Positions 1-10,930 of a stretch of 64,000 nucleotides of DNA are shown here, piece by piece; position 1 is the stretch's first letter; every line of letters starts with the position of its first letter. The DNA is taken from the NCBI RefSeq assembly GCF_029917005.1, contig NZ_CP123967.1, positions 1,426,001 through 1,490,000 on the forward strand, given 5' to 3'. A program made the translations under genes and the position numbers. The DNA comes from Tessaracoccus lacteus. GTDB lineage: Bacteria; Actinomycetota; Actinomycetes; Propionibacteriales; Propionibacteriaceae. The notes under the pieces were generated by a model that worked only from the letters and a program-made list of their open reading frames with translations, was not told where the DNA came from and made no database searches.

Positions 1-62
1 AACAGAAGATAGCAGGATCGTCCGTGTCACCGTCGCCGGGCGCCGATAGGGCGGGACCCGAC

Positions 63-97
63 CTGACAACGCACTGCCCAGGGTCTACCGTAACCGG
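63..97 (+). promoter_or_regulatory. Leaderless promoter of the KimA-like permease gene
   Basis: A CTGACA box (63-68) and a TACCGT box (86-91) are separated by 17 nt, a good fit to a housekeeping sigma promoter. Six bases separate the -10 from the GTG at 98, so transcription should begin at or very near the start codon. There is no Shine-Dalgarno sequence. Confidence 0.6.
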
Positions 98-2092
98 GTG
101 AGTGTTCTCTCGGGCGTCAAGCGCCTCCTTGTCGGGCGTCGTCTCGCGTCCAATCAGATGGGCGAGACCCTGCTCCCAAAGCGCCTCGCGCTTCCCGTGT
201 TCGCATCGGATGCGCTGAGTTCCGTGGCCTATGCCCCCGATGAGATCCTCATCACGCTCTCCCTGGCGGGCATGGCGGGCTTCATGTTCTCGTGGCCCAT
301 CGGCCTGATGGTCGGCATCGTCGTCGCCGTGGTGGTGATGTCCTACCGGCAGACCGTCTACGCCTACCCCAACGGCGGTGGCGACTACGAGGTGGCCAAG
401 GAGAACCTGGGCCGCCATGCCGGCCTGACGGTGGCCTCCGCGCTGCTGGTCGACTACGTGCTGACCGTGGCAGTCTCGGTCTCCTCGGGCGTGATCAACG
501 CCAAGGCGATGTTCCCGTTCCTGGAGGGGCACGAGGCATGGACGGCCGTCGGCGTGATCGTGCTGCTGACCATCGTGAACCTCCGCGGCGTGCGGGATTC
601 CGGCGGCGCGTTCGCGATCCCCACCTATGTCTTCATGATCTCGATGCTGCTGATGATCTTCATCGGGCTGTTTCGGATCTTCGTGCTGGGCCACGAGCTG
701 CTTAGCGAGACGGCGAATCTCGAGGTTGTTCGGCCGGACGGCTCCGGTGACCTGGTCGGCTGGGCGCTGATCGCGATCCTGGCACGCGCATTCTCGTCCG
801 GCTGCGCCGCGCTCACGGGCGTCGAGGCCATCAGCAACGGCGTGCCCGCCTTCAAGCCGCCAAAGAGCCGCAACGCGTCGACGGTGCTCGGGGCGCTCGG
901 CCTCATCGCCATCACGATGCTGCTCGGCATCATCGCCCTGGCGAACCTCACGAAGGTGCACCTGATCGACGAGCTGACGGGCACGCACTACATCAACGAG
1001 GCGGGTGAGACGATCCACACGGCGGCCACGACCGTCGTCGGTCAGCTCGCCGCCGTAGTGTTCTCCGACTGGTTCCAGCCCGGCTTCTACATCATGGTCG
1101 CCGCCACCATGCTGATCCTGTTCCTGGCCGCGAACACCGCCTTCAACGGGTTCCCGGCCCTGGCGTCGATCCTCGCGCGCGACTCCTACCTGCCCGTCCA
1201 GCTGCACACACGCGGCGACCGTCTCGCGTTCTCCAACGGCATCCTGATGCTGTCCGTGGCCGCGATCGTCCTGGTGCTCGCGTTCAACGCGTCGGTCACC
1301 GCGCTGATCCAGCTGTATGTGGTCGGAGTGTTCATCTCCTTCACCCTCGGCCAGATCGGCATGGTCCGGCACTGGTCGGGGACCCTACGCACCGAGCGTG
1401 ACCCTGCCGTGCGTCGCCGCCAGCAGCGCTCCCGCGTCATCAATATCGTCGGCGCGACCATGACCGGGGTTGTCCTGATCGTCGTCCTGATCTCCAAGTT
1501 CACGCACGGCGCGTACCTCGCGCTCGTCGCAATGGGCCTGATGTACGTGCTGATGCTGGGCATCTCGAACCACTACCGCGCCGTGGCGGAGGAGGTGAAG
1601 CTCACGCCGGAGTCGGACAGGGCACTGCCGAGCCGCGTGCGCGCCGTCATTCTGGCGCAGAACGTCAACCTGCCAACCATCAAGGCCATCGCCTTCGCCC
1701 GCGCCACGCGCCCCACCACCCTGACCGCGGTGTGCGTAGCGATCGACGACGACCAGGTCGAGACGATCCTGGACGAGTGGGAGGCCGAGGACTTCGGCAT
1801 CCCGCTCAAGGTCATCGCGTCCCCCTACCGGGAGGTCACGGGACCGTTCATCAAGTTCGTCAGTCAGCTGCGCACCGAGAACCCGCGTGACGTCGTGAGC
1901 GTGTTCATCCCCGAATACGTCGTCGGGCACTGGTGGGAGCAGGTGCTCCACAACCAGACGGCGCTCATGATCCGCACGCGCCTGCACTTCATGCAGGGCG
2001 TCATGGTCACGTCCGTGCCCTACCAGCTGGAGAGCTCCGACCGCCGCCGTGACCGCGCGCGGACGCTCACCGAGAACCAGGTGCGCCGGTGA
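98..2092 (+). CDS. APC-superfamily permease, KimA/YdaO-like potassium importer
   Basis: Integral membrane transporter of 664 residues. The N-terminal region, with a KRLLVGR stretch followed by ASDALSSVAYAPDEIL at about residues 37-52, matches the signature of the KimA/YdaO branch of the APC superfamily. About twelve hydrophobic segments run from residue 30 to 490, and a soluble C-terminal domain (about 510-664) occupies the place of the USP-like domain that binds c-di-AMP in KimA. High-affinity K+ uptake is therefore the likely role; older annotation would say amino acid permease. The GTG start at 98 is supported by a promoter spaced for leaderless transcription. The stop overlaps the next start by 4 nt, so the two genes are probably cotranscribed. 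Confidence 0.75.
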   Translation: MSVLSGVKRLLVGRRLASNQMGETLLPKRLALPVFASDALSSVAYAPDEILITLSLAGMAGFMFSWPIGLMVGIVVAVVVMSYRQTVYAYPNGGGDYEVAKENLGRHAGLTVASALLVDYVLTVAVSVSSGVINAKAMFPFLEGHEAWTAVGVIVLLTIVNLRGVRDSGGAFAIPTYVFMISMLLMIFIGLFRIFVLGHELLSETANLEVVRPDGSGDLVGWALIAILARAFSSGCAALTGVEAISNGVPAFKPPKSRNASTVLGALGLIAITMLLGIIALANLTKVHLIDELTGTHYINEAGETIHTAATTVVGQLAAVVFSDWFQPGFYIMVAATMLILFLAANTAFNGFPALASILARDSYLPVQLHTRGDRLAFSNGILMLSVAAIVLVLAFNASVTALIQLYVVGVFISFTLGQIGMVRHWSGTLRTERDPAVRRRQQRSRVINIVGATMTGVVLIVVLISKFTHGAYLALVAMGLMYVLMLGISNHYRAVAEEVKLTPESDRALPSRVRAVILAQNVNLPTIKAIAFARATRPTTLTAVCVAIDDDQVETILDEWEAEDFGIPLKVIASPYREVTGPFIKFVSQLRTENPRDVVSVFIPEYVVGHWWEQVLHNQTALMIRTRLHFMQGVMVTSVPYQLESSDRRRDRARTLTENQVRR

Positions 2093-3213
2093 CCGTGGAG
2101 CTTCAGCTCGAGCGCGTCGCCCACGGCGGCTTCGTCGTCGGGCGGGCCGACGGCAAGGTCGTGTTCACCGTCGGCGGTCTGCCGGGCGAGCGCGTGATCG
2201 TCGACATCACGGAACGGGGCTCGCGCTTCGACCGCGGACAGGTCACCCGGGTGCTCGAGCCGGCTGCAGGCCGGGTCTGCGAGGGCTGGCCCGTGCCACC
2301 AGAGTGCGTCGGGACCGACTGGTTCTACGCGGACCGGGACACGCAGCTCGAGCTGAAGACGGCCGTCGTCGCCGAGCAGCTGCGGCGGCTGGCCGGACTC
2401 GAGTGGGACGGGCAGGTCGAGGCCGCCCCGGGCGGCCTGACGCACTGGCGCACCCGCATGCGCTACGCGATCGACGACGTTGGCCGGGTCGGGCTGCGCG
2501 CCCACCGTTCGCACCAGGTCGTCGCGCTGCCGCCCGAGGGATCGGTGCTCGCCGTGCCGCACCCGCTCGATCCCGTCGCCGAGGTCGGACGCCCCGGCGA
2601 CGAGGTGATCGTCGCGATCTCCGACGACGGGCTCACCTGCTCCGGGCCCCGTCGCACCACCGGCCCCGATCCGGTGCACCAGAGCGTGCTGGGTCGCACC
2701 TTCGAGGTGTCCGCACGCGGCTTCTGGCAGGTGCACACACATGCGGCCGAGCAGCTCGGCAGCGTGGTGCTCGACGCGCTGGACCCGCAGCCGGGGGAGC
2801 GGGCACTCGATTTGTACTGCGGCGTGGGACTGTTCGCCGGCGCCCTGGCGGACCGGGGCTGCGAGGTGATGGGGCTGGAGTACGGCCGCGACGCGGTGGC
2901 CCACGCCCGGCGCAACGTGCCGGAGGGGCAGTTCCACGTCACCGACCTGAACCGCGGCGTCCGCGACATCCCCACCGATGCGGACCTCGTGGTACTCGAC
3001 CCGCCCCGCAAGGGGGCCGGCGCGCGCGTGGTGAGGGCCGTCGCGGAGGCCGGCCCGCGGGCCGTCGCCTATGTCGCCTGCGACCCCGCGGCGCTGGCCC
3101 GCGACCTGGCGACCTTCGAGGCCGCCGGCTACCGCCCCGACTGGATCCGCGGCTTCGACCTGTTCCCCCTGACGCACCACGTCGAGTGCGTCGCCCTGCT
3201 GACCCGCCCCTGA
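2089..3213 (+). CDS. Class I SAM-dependent RNA methyltransferase, TrmA/RumA (uracil-C5) family with TRAM domain
   Basis: The N-terminal 65 residues read as a TRAM RNA-binding domain. The C-terminal Rossmann domain has a SAM motif (LDLYCGVGLFAG, about residue 240), a VVLDPPRKGAG motif and the catalytic cysteine in YVACDP (about residue 330), as in tRNA/rRNA m5U methyltransferases. The family's iron-sulfur cysteine cluster is not evident, as is common in short actinobacterial members. The 374-residue length is normal. The GTG start overlaps the stop of the KimA-like gene, which suggests translational coupling. Whether the substrate is tRNA or rRNA cannot be told. Confidence 0.85.
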   Translation: MTVELQLERVAHGGFVVGRADGKVVFTVGGLPGERVIVDITERGSRFDRGQVTRVLEPAAGRVCEGWPVPPECVGTDWFYADRDTQLELKTAVVAEQLRRLAGLEWDGQVEAAPGGLTHWRTRMRYAIDDVGRVGLRAHRSHQVVALPPEGSVLAVPHPLDPVAEVGRPGDEVIVAISDDGLTCSGPRRTTGPDPVHQSVLGRTFEVSARGFWQVHTHAAEQLGSVVLDALDPQPGERALDLYCGVGLFAGALADRGCEVMGLEYGRDAVAHARRNVPEGQFHVTDLNRGVRDIPTDADLVVLDPPRKGAGARVVRAVAEAGPRAVAYVACDPAALARDLATFEAAGYRPDWIRGFDLFPLTHHVECVALLTRP

Positions 3214-3232
3214 CCTGGCCAACCCCCTCCGC

Positions 3233-3326
3233 GACGCCAACGAAAAATCCCAGACGCCAACGAAGTTCACCGACGCCAACGATATTTGCGCGAATACCGT
3301 TGGCGTCCGTGCATACCGTTGGCGTC
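3233..3326. repeat. Intergenic palindromic repeat array, copy A (GACGCCAACG units)
   Basis: Five copies of a 10-bp unit lie between convergent-free gene ends: GACGCCAACG at 3233-3242, 3253-3262 and 3272-3281, and its reverse complement CGTTGGCGTC at 3298-3307 and 3317-3326. The third and fourth units, with a 16-nt centre, form a 36-bp near-perfect palindrome (3272-3307). Outer flanks are C-rich on the left and G-rich on the right, so the symmetry extends further. A second copy lies at 11970-12057 in the opposite orientation. No coding sequence is evident. The role is unknown. Confidence 0.9.
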
Positions 3327-3438
3327 TGCGGGGGGAGGGGCGGCTTCCTGAGTCATCCTTGCCGAACTCCCGCCGACGGGGTCCCGACTGCCTAGGATGG
3401 CTTACAGGTGCGGCGACGCCGACCTTCACTCTGCGTGG

Positions 3439-3456
3439 TATCTTGATGTCAAGATA
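3439..3456. promoter_or_regulatory. Operator-like palindrome upstream of aconitase
   Basis: TATCTTGATGTCAAGATA consists of two perfect 8-bp arms around a TG centre, 31 bp before the acnA start codon. Actinobacterial aconitase genes are commonly regulated by dedicated repressors, so an operator is the simplest reading. Its outer TATCT-N8-AGATA frame is shared with the palindrome before the XRE-MurA gene. Confidence 0.6.
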
Positions 3457-3487
3457 ACTTCGTGGATAGCTGACGATGAGGAGAACG

Positions 3488-6163
<2,676 letters not shown>

Positions 6164-6179
6164 CCCGCCAACTGACCTC

Positions 6180-6211
6180 GACGGGGTCGCGTCCCTTGAC
6201 GCGGCCCCGTC
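6180..6211 (+). terminator. Hairpin terminator after acnA
   Basis: A 14-bp stem (one G-T pair) closes a 4-nt loop: positions 6180-6193 pair with 6198-6211. There is no T tract, as is frequent in high-GC actinobacteria. It separates acnA from the small gene that follows. Confidence 0.7.
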
Positions 6212-6246
6212 GCCGCGTCTGGATTCTGTCGGCCCCCGGGTGTTCA

Positions 6247-6645
6247 ATGGAACGCATGTTCGATGAAGAAGATGTGATCCGCGTCTACGTGCCGCCCGGC
6301 TGGCCGGGCTCGGTCCGCCCGCCGGGCTCGCCCGGATGGCAGTCCAGCGCCGAGAGCTTCCTGCTCGACTCCTGTCCGGCCGAGTACCGCGGCTACCCGG
6401 TGCTGCGTCGACATCCGGTGGTGCTCGCACGGCTGGCGAAAGAGTTCCTCGCGTCGCAGCTGGCGGCCACCCGTTCCGCGCTGGCGGGGGTGCGCACGTC
6501 GCTCACCGGGCTGGTCGACACCGGCACGGTCGATCAGACGGCCGCCGTGCTGCAGCAGGAGGAGGCGCGCCTGGTGCGGGTCGCCAGGGGAGTGGATCTG
6601 GTGGATCAGGCGCTGCGCGACGTCCGGTTCGTGCCTCGGCTGTGA
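6247..6645 (+). CDS. Hypothetical protein, 132 aa
   Basis: No family was recognised. The protein begins MERMFDEEDVIRVYVPPGW, is proline- and glycine-rich for about 35 residues, and continues as helices rich in Ala, Leu and Arg (about 55-125), which could be a small coiled domain. No signal peptide or membrane segment is visible. ATG 6247 or 6256 are the plausible starts; an ATG at 6196 lies inside the acnA terminator and is unlikely. It lies between acnA and dxs on the same strand, with 60-70 bp on either side. Confidence 0.55.
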   Translation: MERMFDEEDVIRVYVPPGWPGSVRPPGSPGWQSSAESFLLDSCPAEYRGYPVLRRHPVVLARLAKEFLASQLAATRSALAGVRTSLTGLVDTGTVDQTAAVLQQEEARLVRVARGVDLVDQALRDVRFVPRL

Positions 6646-6715
6646 GCCGTCGCCGTCCGGAGCCGATGGGGCGCGGCGTCAACCGGCCGGTTCGCTTGGC
6701 CGTAAGATGACACCT

Positions 6716-8635
6716 ATGTCGTTGTTGGAGTCGATCAGCAGTCCCCGTGACCTGCGGGCGCTGTCCCGGCGTCAGCTGGAACAGCTCGCCGACGAGATCC
6801 GCTCCTTCCTGATCACCAAGGTCAGCCGGACGGGAGGGCACCTCGGGCCCAACCTCGGCGTCGTCGAGCTGACCATGGCCATCCATAAGGTGTTCGACTC
6901 GCCGCGCGACCCGATCATCTTCGACACCGGTCACCAGAGCTACGTCCACAAGATCCTCACCGGGCGCGCCGCGCAGTTCGACAACCTGCGTCAGCGTGGC
7001 GGCCTGTCGGGTTACCCCGAGCCGGCTGAGTCGGAGCACGACTGGGTGGCCAACTCCCACGCATCCACCGCGCTGAGCTGGGCGGAGGGCATGGCCAAGG
7101 GGTTCAGGCTGAGCGGCGAGGAACGCACGGTCGTCGCGGTCGCGGGCGACGGCGCCCTGACCGGGGGCATGGCCTGGGAGGCGCTCAACGACATCGCCGA
7201 CAACGACGACCTGAGGCTCGTCATCATCGTCAACGACAACGGTCGCTCCTACACACCGACGGTGGGCGGGTTGGCGAACCACCTGGCAGGCCTGCGCACC
7301 GACCATCGCTACGAGCAGACGCTGTCGCTCATCAAGCGCTCGGTGATGCGGATGCCGATCTTCGGCCGCCCCGTCTACGACCTGATGCACGGGTTCAAGA
7401 CGGGCGTGAAGGACGTCCTGGCGCCGCAGTCGATGTTCTCCGACCTGGGCATCAAGTACACCGGCCCCATCGACGGGCATGACATCACGGCGCTCACAAA
7501 CCACCTCGAGCAGGCCAGGCAGTATCCCGGTCCGGTCATCGTGCACTGCGTCACCCGCAAGGGGCGCGGGTTCCTTGCCGCGGAGCAGAACGAGGAGGAC
7601 CGCTTCCACGCGGTCGGCAAGATCAACGAGTTCACCGGCGAGCCGCTGTCCGCCTCCGTGCAGGCCACCTGGACCGACGCGTTCGCCGAGGCCATGGTGC
7701 GGCTCGGTCAGAGGCGTCGCGACGTCGTCGCCATCACCGCGGCCATGCTGAACCCCGTAGGGCTGGGCCGCTTCGCAGCGGCCTTCCCTGAGCGCATCTT
7801 CGACGTGGGCATCGCCGAGCAGCACGCCATCACGTCGGCCGCCGGCATGGCGAGGACGGGGCTGCACCCCGTTGTCGCGCTGTACGCCACCTTCCTCAAC
7901 CGCGCCTTCGACCAGGTGCTGATGGACGCTGCGCTGCACCGGGTCGGCATCACCATCGCACTCGACCGCGCCGGCGTCACCGGCTCCGACGGCCCAAGCC
8001 ACAACGGGATGTGGGACATGGCGATGCTCGGCATTGTGCCGGGGTTGCAGCTCGCGGCCCCTCGCGACCAGGCCCGCCTCGTCGACGCACTCGACCGCGC
8101 GGTCGACGTCGACGACGCCGTGACGGTCGTGCGCTACTCCAAGGAACGGCTCCCCGACGAACTGCCGGCCGTCGCACATCATGGGGAGGCGCTTGACCGC
8201 GTCGACGTTCTGCACCACGGTGAGGACGCGACGGTCCTCATCGTCGCCATCGGACAGTTCGCCGGGCTCGGGCTGGCCGTGGCCGACAGGCTCTGCAGCC
8301 AGGGCATCACCGCCACGGTCGTCGACCCGCTCTGGGCGCTGCCCGTCAGCGGCACACTGGTCGGGCTCGCGTCGTCCCACGACCTGGTCGTCACGCTCGA
8401 GGACGGGCTGATCGACGGCGGCGTCGGGGAGCGCGTGGAGGCGGCTCTGCGCAGGATCGGCGTCCCGAGCCGGGTGCTGGCCTTCGGTGTGCCGAAGCAG
8501 TTCCTCAGCCAGGGCTCCCGCGATGAGGTCCTGGACGAGATCGGTCTGACGGCGCCGAAGATCACCCTCGCGGTGCTCGACGCCGTCCTCGGTGCCGACG
8601 ACGCCAGCGGCGTCTCCCGGCAGCGCTCGGCCTGA
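6716..8635 (+). CDS. dxs: 1-deoxy-D-xylulose-5-phosphate synthase
   Basis: Thiamine-diphosphate enzyme that condenses pyruvate and glyceraldehyde 3-phosphate, the first step of the MEP isoprenoid pathway. The 639-residue protein has the N-terminal FDTGHQSYVHKILTG motif, the ThDP/Mg2+ motif GDGALTGGMAWEALND followed by IIVNDN, and the DRAGVTGSDGPSHNG transketolase signature. The start at 6716 gives the conserved SLLESISSPRDLR opening. A TAAGAT box (6703-6708) seven bases earlier suggests a leaderless message and argues against the ATG at 6707, which would lie inside the -10. It is convergent with rnd, 12 bp away. Confidence 0.97.
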   Translation: MSLLESISSPRDLRALSRRQLEQLADEIRSFLITKVSRTGGHLGPNLGVVELTMAIHKVFDSPRDPIIFDTGHQSYVHKILTGRAAQFDNLRQRGGLSGYPEPAESEHDWVANSHASTALSWAEGMAKGFRLSGEERTVVAVAGDGALTGGMAWEALNDIADNDDLRLVIIVNDNGRSYTPTVGGLANHLAGLRTDHRYEQTLSLIKRSVMRMPIFGRPVYDLMHGFKTGVKDVLAPQSMFSDLGIKYTGPIDGHDITALTNHLEQARQYPGPVIVHCVTRKGRGFLAAEQNEEDRFHAVGKINEFTGEPLSASVQATWTDAFAEAMVRLGQRRRDVVAITAAMLNPVGLGRFAAAFPERIFDVGIAEQHAITSAAGMARTGLHPVVALYATFLNRAFDQVLMDAALHRVGITIALDRAGVTGSDGPSHNGMWDMAMLGIVPGLQLAAPRDQARLVDALDRAVDVDDAVTVVRYSKERLPDELPAVAHHGEALDRVDVLHHGEDATVLIVAIGQFAGLGLAVADRLCSQGITATVVDPLWALPVSGTLVGLASSHDLVVTLEDGLIDGGVGERVEAALRRIGVPSRVLAFGVPKQFLSQGSRDEVLDEIGLTAPKITLAVLDAVLGADDASGVSRQRSA

Positions 8636-8647
8636 CGGGCCCGTCGG

Positions 8648-9850
8648 TCAGGCGCCGAGCGCCTGGTCGATCAACGGTGCGAGGAACTCCACCTGCCAGG
8701 GGCGGGCGCCCAGCCGCGTCAGGTCGTCGGCGCTCGGATGCGCCTCGGTGAAGAGGGCCTCCTGCAGCACCTGCGGGGGAGCGATCAGGCTCGCCTGCAG
8801 GCCACCGAGATCGCAGGCCAGCTCCTCGACCAGTGGCCGGACCAGAGACCATCGCCGGGCGGCGTCCGGATTGATCCGTTCCCAGGTCCTGGGCTGCGGG
8901 ATGCCCGTCGTCCTGACCCGGCGCGGAGGGTACGTCGACTCGGGGGCGTCGCGCAGGTCGTCGAGGGCGCGAAGCCAGTCGTTCATCCACCTGGCGCCCG
9001 GTGTTCCGGCGAAGGCGGAGACCCGGCGCAGCGACTCCCGCGTCGGGATCTCGTCGCGCGAGCGGGAGGCCGCCTCGATGATCGCGGAGTCCGGGAGGAT
9101 CCAACCAGGGGGGCGGTCTCGCCGCTGCGCGATCGCGTCCCGTGCCTCCCACAGGGCCCGGGCGACCGCCAGCTGTCGGACTGTCTTCAGTGTGGTGATC
9201 TCCTTGAGGCGACGCCAGGGATCGACGCGCGGGACCGGGGGTGCCGTGTAGCGCACGAGTTCCTCTGCGCTCTCCTGCAGCGCCCACTCGAGGCGTCCCG
9301 TCGCTTCGAGCTGCGTCGAAAGAGTCTCGGCCAGCTCGATCAGGTAGTCGACGTCGAGGGCGGCGTAGATGAGCCACGCCTCCGGCAGCGGTCGGCGTGA
9401 CCAGTTGTCAGCAGAGTGGGCCTTCCGGAGCTGGATGCCGAGTTCCCCCTCGAGCAGCGGGCCGAGGCCGGCCCCGGGCTTGCCGAGGAGTCGGGCGGCG
9501 AGTTCGGTGTCGAAGACGCTGGGAGGCACGATGCCGAGTTCCGTCATGCACGGCAGGTCCTGGCTGGCCGCGTGGATCAGCCAGGTGGCGTCGCGGCAGG
9601 CTGTGACGAGGTCGGAGAGGTCGGTGCGGGTGCCCTCGAAAGCGACGGGGTCGATCAGCCAGGTCCCCGCCCCCTCGCGGCGGATCTGCAGAAGATAGGC
9701 CTTGGGCCAGTAGCGGTGGCCGTGGGCGCGTTCGGTGTCGAACGCTACGGGGCCCGTCGCGTCGGCCATCGAGACGAGGCAACGGTCGAAGTCGTCGGCC
9801 GTCGAGACGACGGGCCGCAGAGGCTCGCGGGAGGATTCGATGTAGCTCAT
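8648..9850 (-). CDS. rnd: Ribonuclease D (DEDDy 3'-5' exoribonuclease with HRDC domain)
   Basis: Processes the 3' ends of tRNA and other stable RNAs. The exonuclease domain (about residues 15-200) has Exo I in VAFDTERAHG, Exo II in LIHAASQDLPCM and Exo III in YAALDVDYLIE. An HRDC-like region (PPGWILPDSAIIEAA) follows at about 235-300. With 400 residues the length is normal for actinobacterial RNase D. The start ATG (9850-9848) overlaps the TGA of the upstream DUF3000 gene in an ATGA arrangement, so translation is coupled. An open extension upstream of 9850 belongs to the neighbouring gene's region. Confidence 0.93.
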   Translation of the reverse strand: MSYIESSREPLRPVVSTADDFDRCLVSMADATGPVAFDTERAHGHRYWPKAYLLQIRREGAGTWLIDPVAFEGTRTDLSDLVTACRDATWLIHAASQDLPCMTELGIVPPSVFDTELAARLLGKPGAGLGPLLEGELGIQLRKAHSADNWSRRPLPEAWLIYAALDVDYLIELAETLSTQLEATGRLEWALQESAEELVRYTAPPVPRVDPWRRLKEITTLKTVRQLAVARALWEARDAIAQRRDRPPGWILPDSAIIEAASRSRDEIPTRESLRRVSAFAGTPGARWMNDWLRALDDLRDAPESTYPPRRVRTTGIPQPRTWERINPDAARRWSLVRPLVEELACDLGGLQASLIAPPQVLQEALFTEAHPSADDLTRLGARPWQVEFLAPLIDQALGA

Positions 9851-10428
9851 GAGCGGCGCCCCGTCGGGAAGGCCGCGATGTCGGGCGGCAGTGGTGGTTC
9901 TCCGGCGACCATCAGCAGAAGCTCCTGCCAGGCCTCCAGGTGCGGTGTGAGAGGGTGATTCGGATCGAGTCCCGGCGTCCAGGAACTGCGCAGCTCGACC
10001 TCGGCCCGGTCGGCGTCGGTCATCTCGCCGAAACCGCGGCCGTACGACGCGGTGACGGTGCCGGCCAACGCATCGGCCGAGCAGTCGTGCGTCTGCAGGG
10101 CGTCGGTGAACCACGACCAGGCGACGTCGGGCAGCAGAGGGTCCACGACCATCTCGAGGTCGACCTCGGCCCGGACGTAGGTGACGAGTCGGAACGTGCC
10201 TCCCCATGCCTGGTTGCCGAGCGGGTCATGCAACAGGATGAGCCGCCCGGTGGCCAGCGGGTCGTCCGGCCCTGTGAGCTCGCCGGCGATCGCGACGGAG
10301 TGGGGCGCGATGCGCTGCGGAGAGCCGATCTCGTCGATGCGGAGGTCGCCTCGCCAGTGCATGTCCCGCAGCTCGGTGAGAGCGCGGGCGAAGCCCTCGG
10401 GGACGAGGCTTGTCACGTTGGCTGCCAC
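9847..10428 (-). CDS. DUF3000 domain protein
   Basis: A 193-residue soluble protein of the actinobacterial DUF3000 family, recognised by its pairing with rnd and by sequence features such as a WGGTFRLVTYVRAEVD stretch. Its function is unknown. Start is GTG 10428: a TAGTCT box lies 6 nt upstream, indicating leaderless transcription. It is the first gene of a two-gene unit with rnd, and the conserved coupling suggests a role linked to RNA processing (inference). Confidence 0.8.
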   Translation of the reverse strand: MAANVTSLVPEGFARALTELRDMHWRGDLRIDEIGSPQRIAPHSVAIAGELTGPDDPLATGRLILLHDPLGNQAWGGTFRLVTYVRAEVDLEMVVDPLLPDVAWSWFTDALQTHDCSADALAGTVTASYGRGFGEMTDADRAEVELRSSWTPGLDPNHPLTPHLEAWQELLLMVAGEPPLPPDIAAFPTGRRS

Positions 10429-10476
10429 ACAGGAAGACTAGGGCCGTGCGGCCTGGATCGACGGTGGACGCGCCGG

Positions 10477-10893
10477 TCAGTCGCGCCGAAGGCACAGCGA
10501 CACGGAGTTGATGCAGTACCGCAGATCGGTGGGGGTCTCGTAGCCCTCGCCCTCGAAGACGTGACCGAGGTGGGAGTCGCAGGCGGCGCAGCGGACCTCT
10601 GTGCGGACACGGCCGGGGAGCGAGTCGTCGCGCAGGTAGCGGACGCGGTCCTCGGCGAGCGGCGCGAAGAAGCTCGGCCAACCGCAGTGCGACGCGAACT
10701 TCGTGGTGCTGCGGAACAGCTCCGCGCCGCAGGCTCGGCATTCGTAGACGCCCTCGTCGACGGTGTCGGTGTACTCACCCGTGAACGGCGCCTCGGTGCC
10801 GCCCTGGCGGAGCACCTGGTACTCGAGCTGGCTCAGTTGTTCACGCCACTGACTGTCCGGCCTGGTGAGCTTCGGCATGTACTCCTCGGTCAT
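10477..10893 (-). CDS. msrB: Peptide-methionine (R)-S-oxide reductase
   Basis: Repairs methionine-R-sulfoxide in proteins. The 138-residue single-domain protein carries the two zinc-binding CxxC pairs (YECRACGAELF and CAACDSHLGHVF) and the catalytic cysteine in RYCINSVSL near the C-terminus; GWPSFF is the usual substrate-pocket motif. The ATG at 10893 is preceded by TACGAT with a 7-nt gap, indicating a leaderless message. No sigma-R box was seen in front of it. Confidence 0.96.
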   Translation of the reverse strand: MTEEYMPKLTRPDSQWREQLSQLEYQVLRQGGTEAPFTGEYTDTVDEGVYECRACGAELFRSTTKFASHCGWPSFFAPLAEDRVRYLRDDSLPGRVRTEVRCAACDSHLGHVFEGEGYETPTDLRYCINSVSLCLRRD

Positions 10894-10930
10894 GCCCGCG
10901 ATCGTAGCTCGCCGGGCAACCGGACAAGGC

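Noticed and set aside
1-97. c-di-AMP (ydaO) riboswitch before the KimA-like gene
   Set aside because: The promoter predicts a transcript starting at the GTG, leaving no leader; no aptamer-like fold was seen.
3233-3326. CRISPR-like array
   Set aside because: Units are only 10 bp, occur in both orientations and have gaps of 9-16 nt; no cas genes are nearby.
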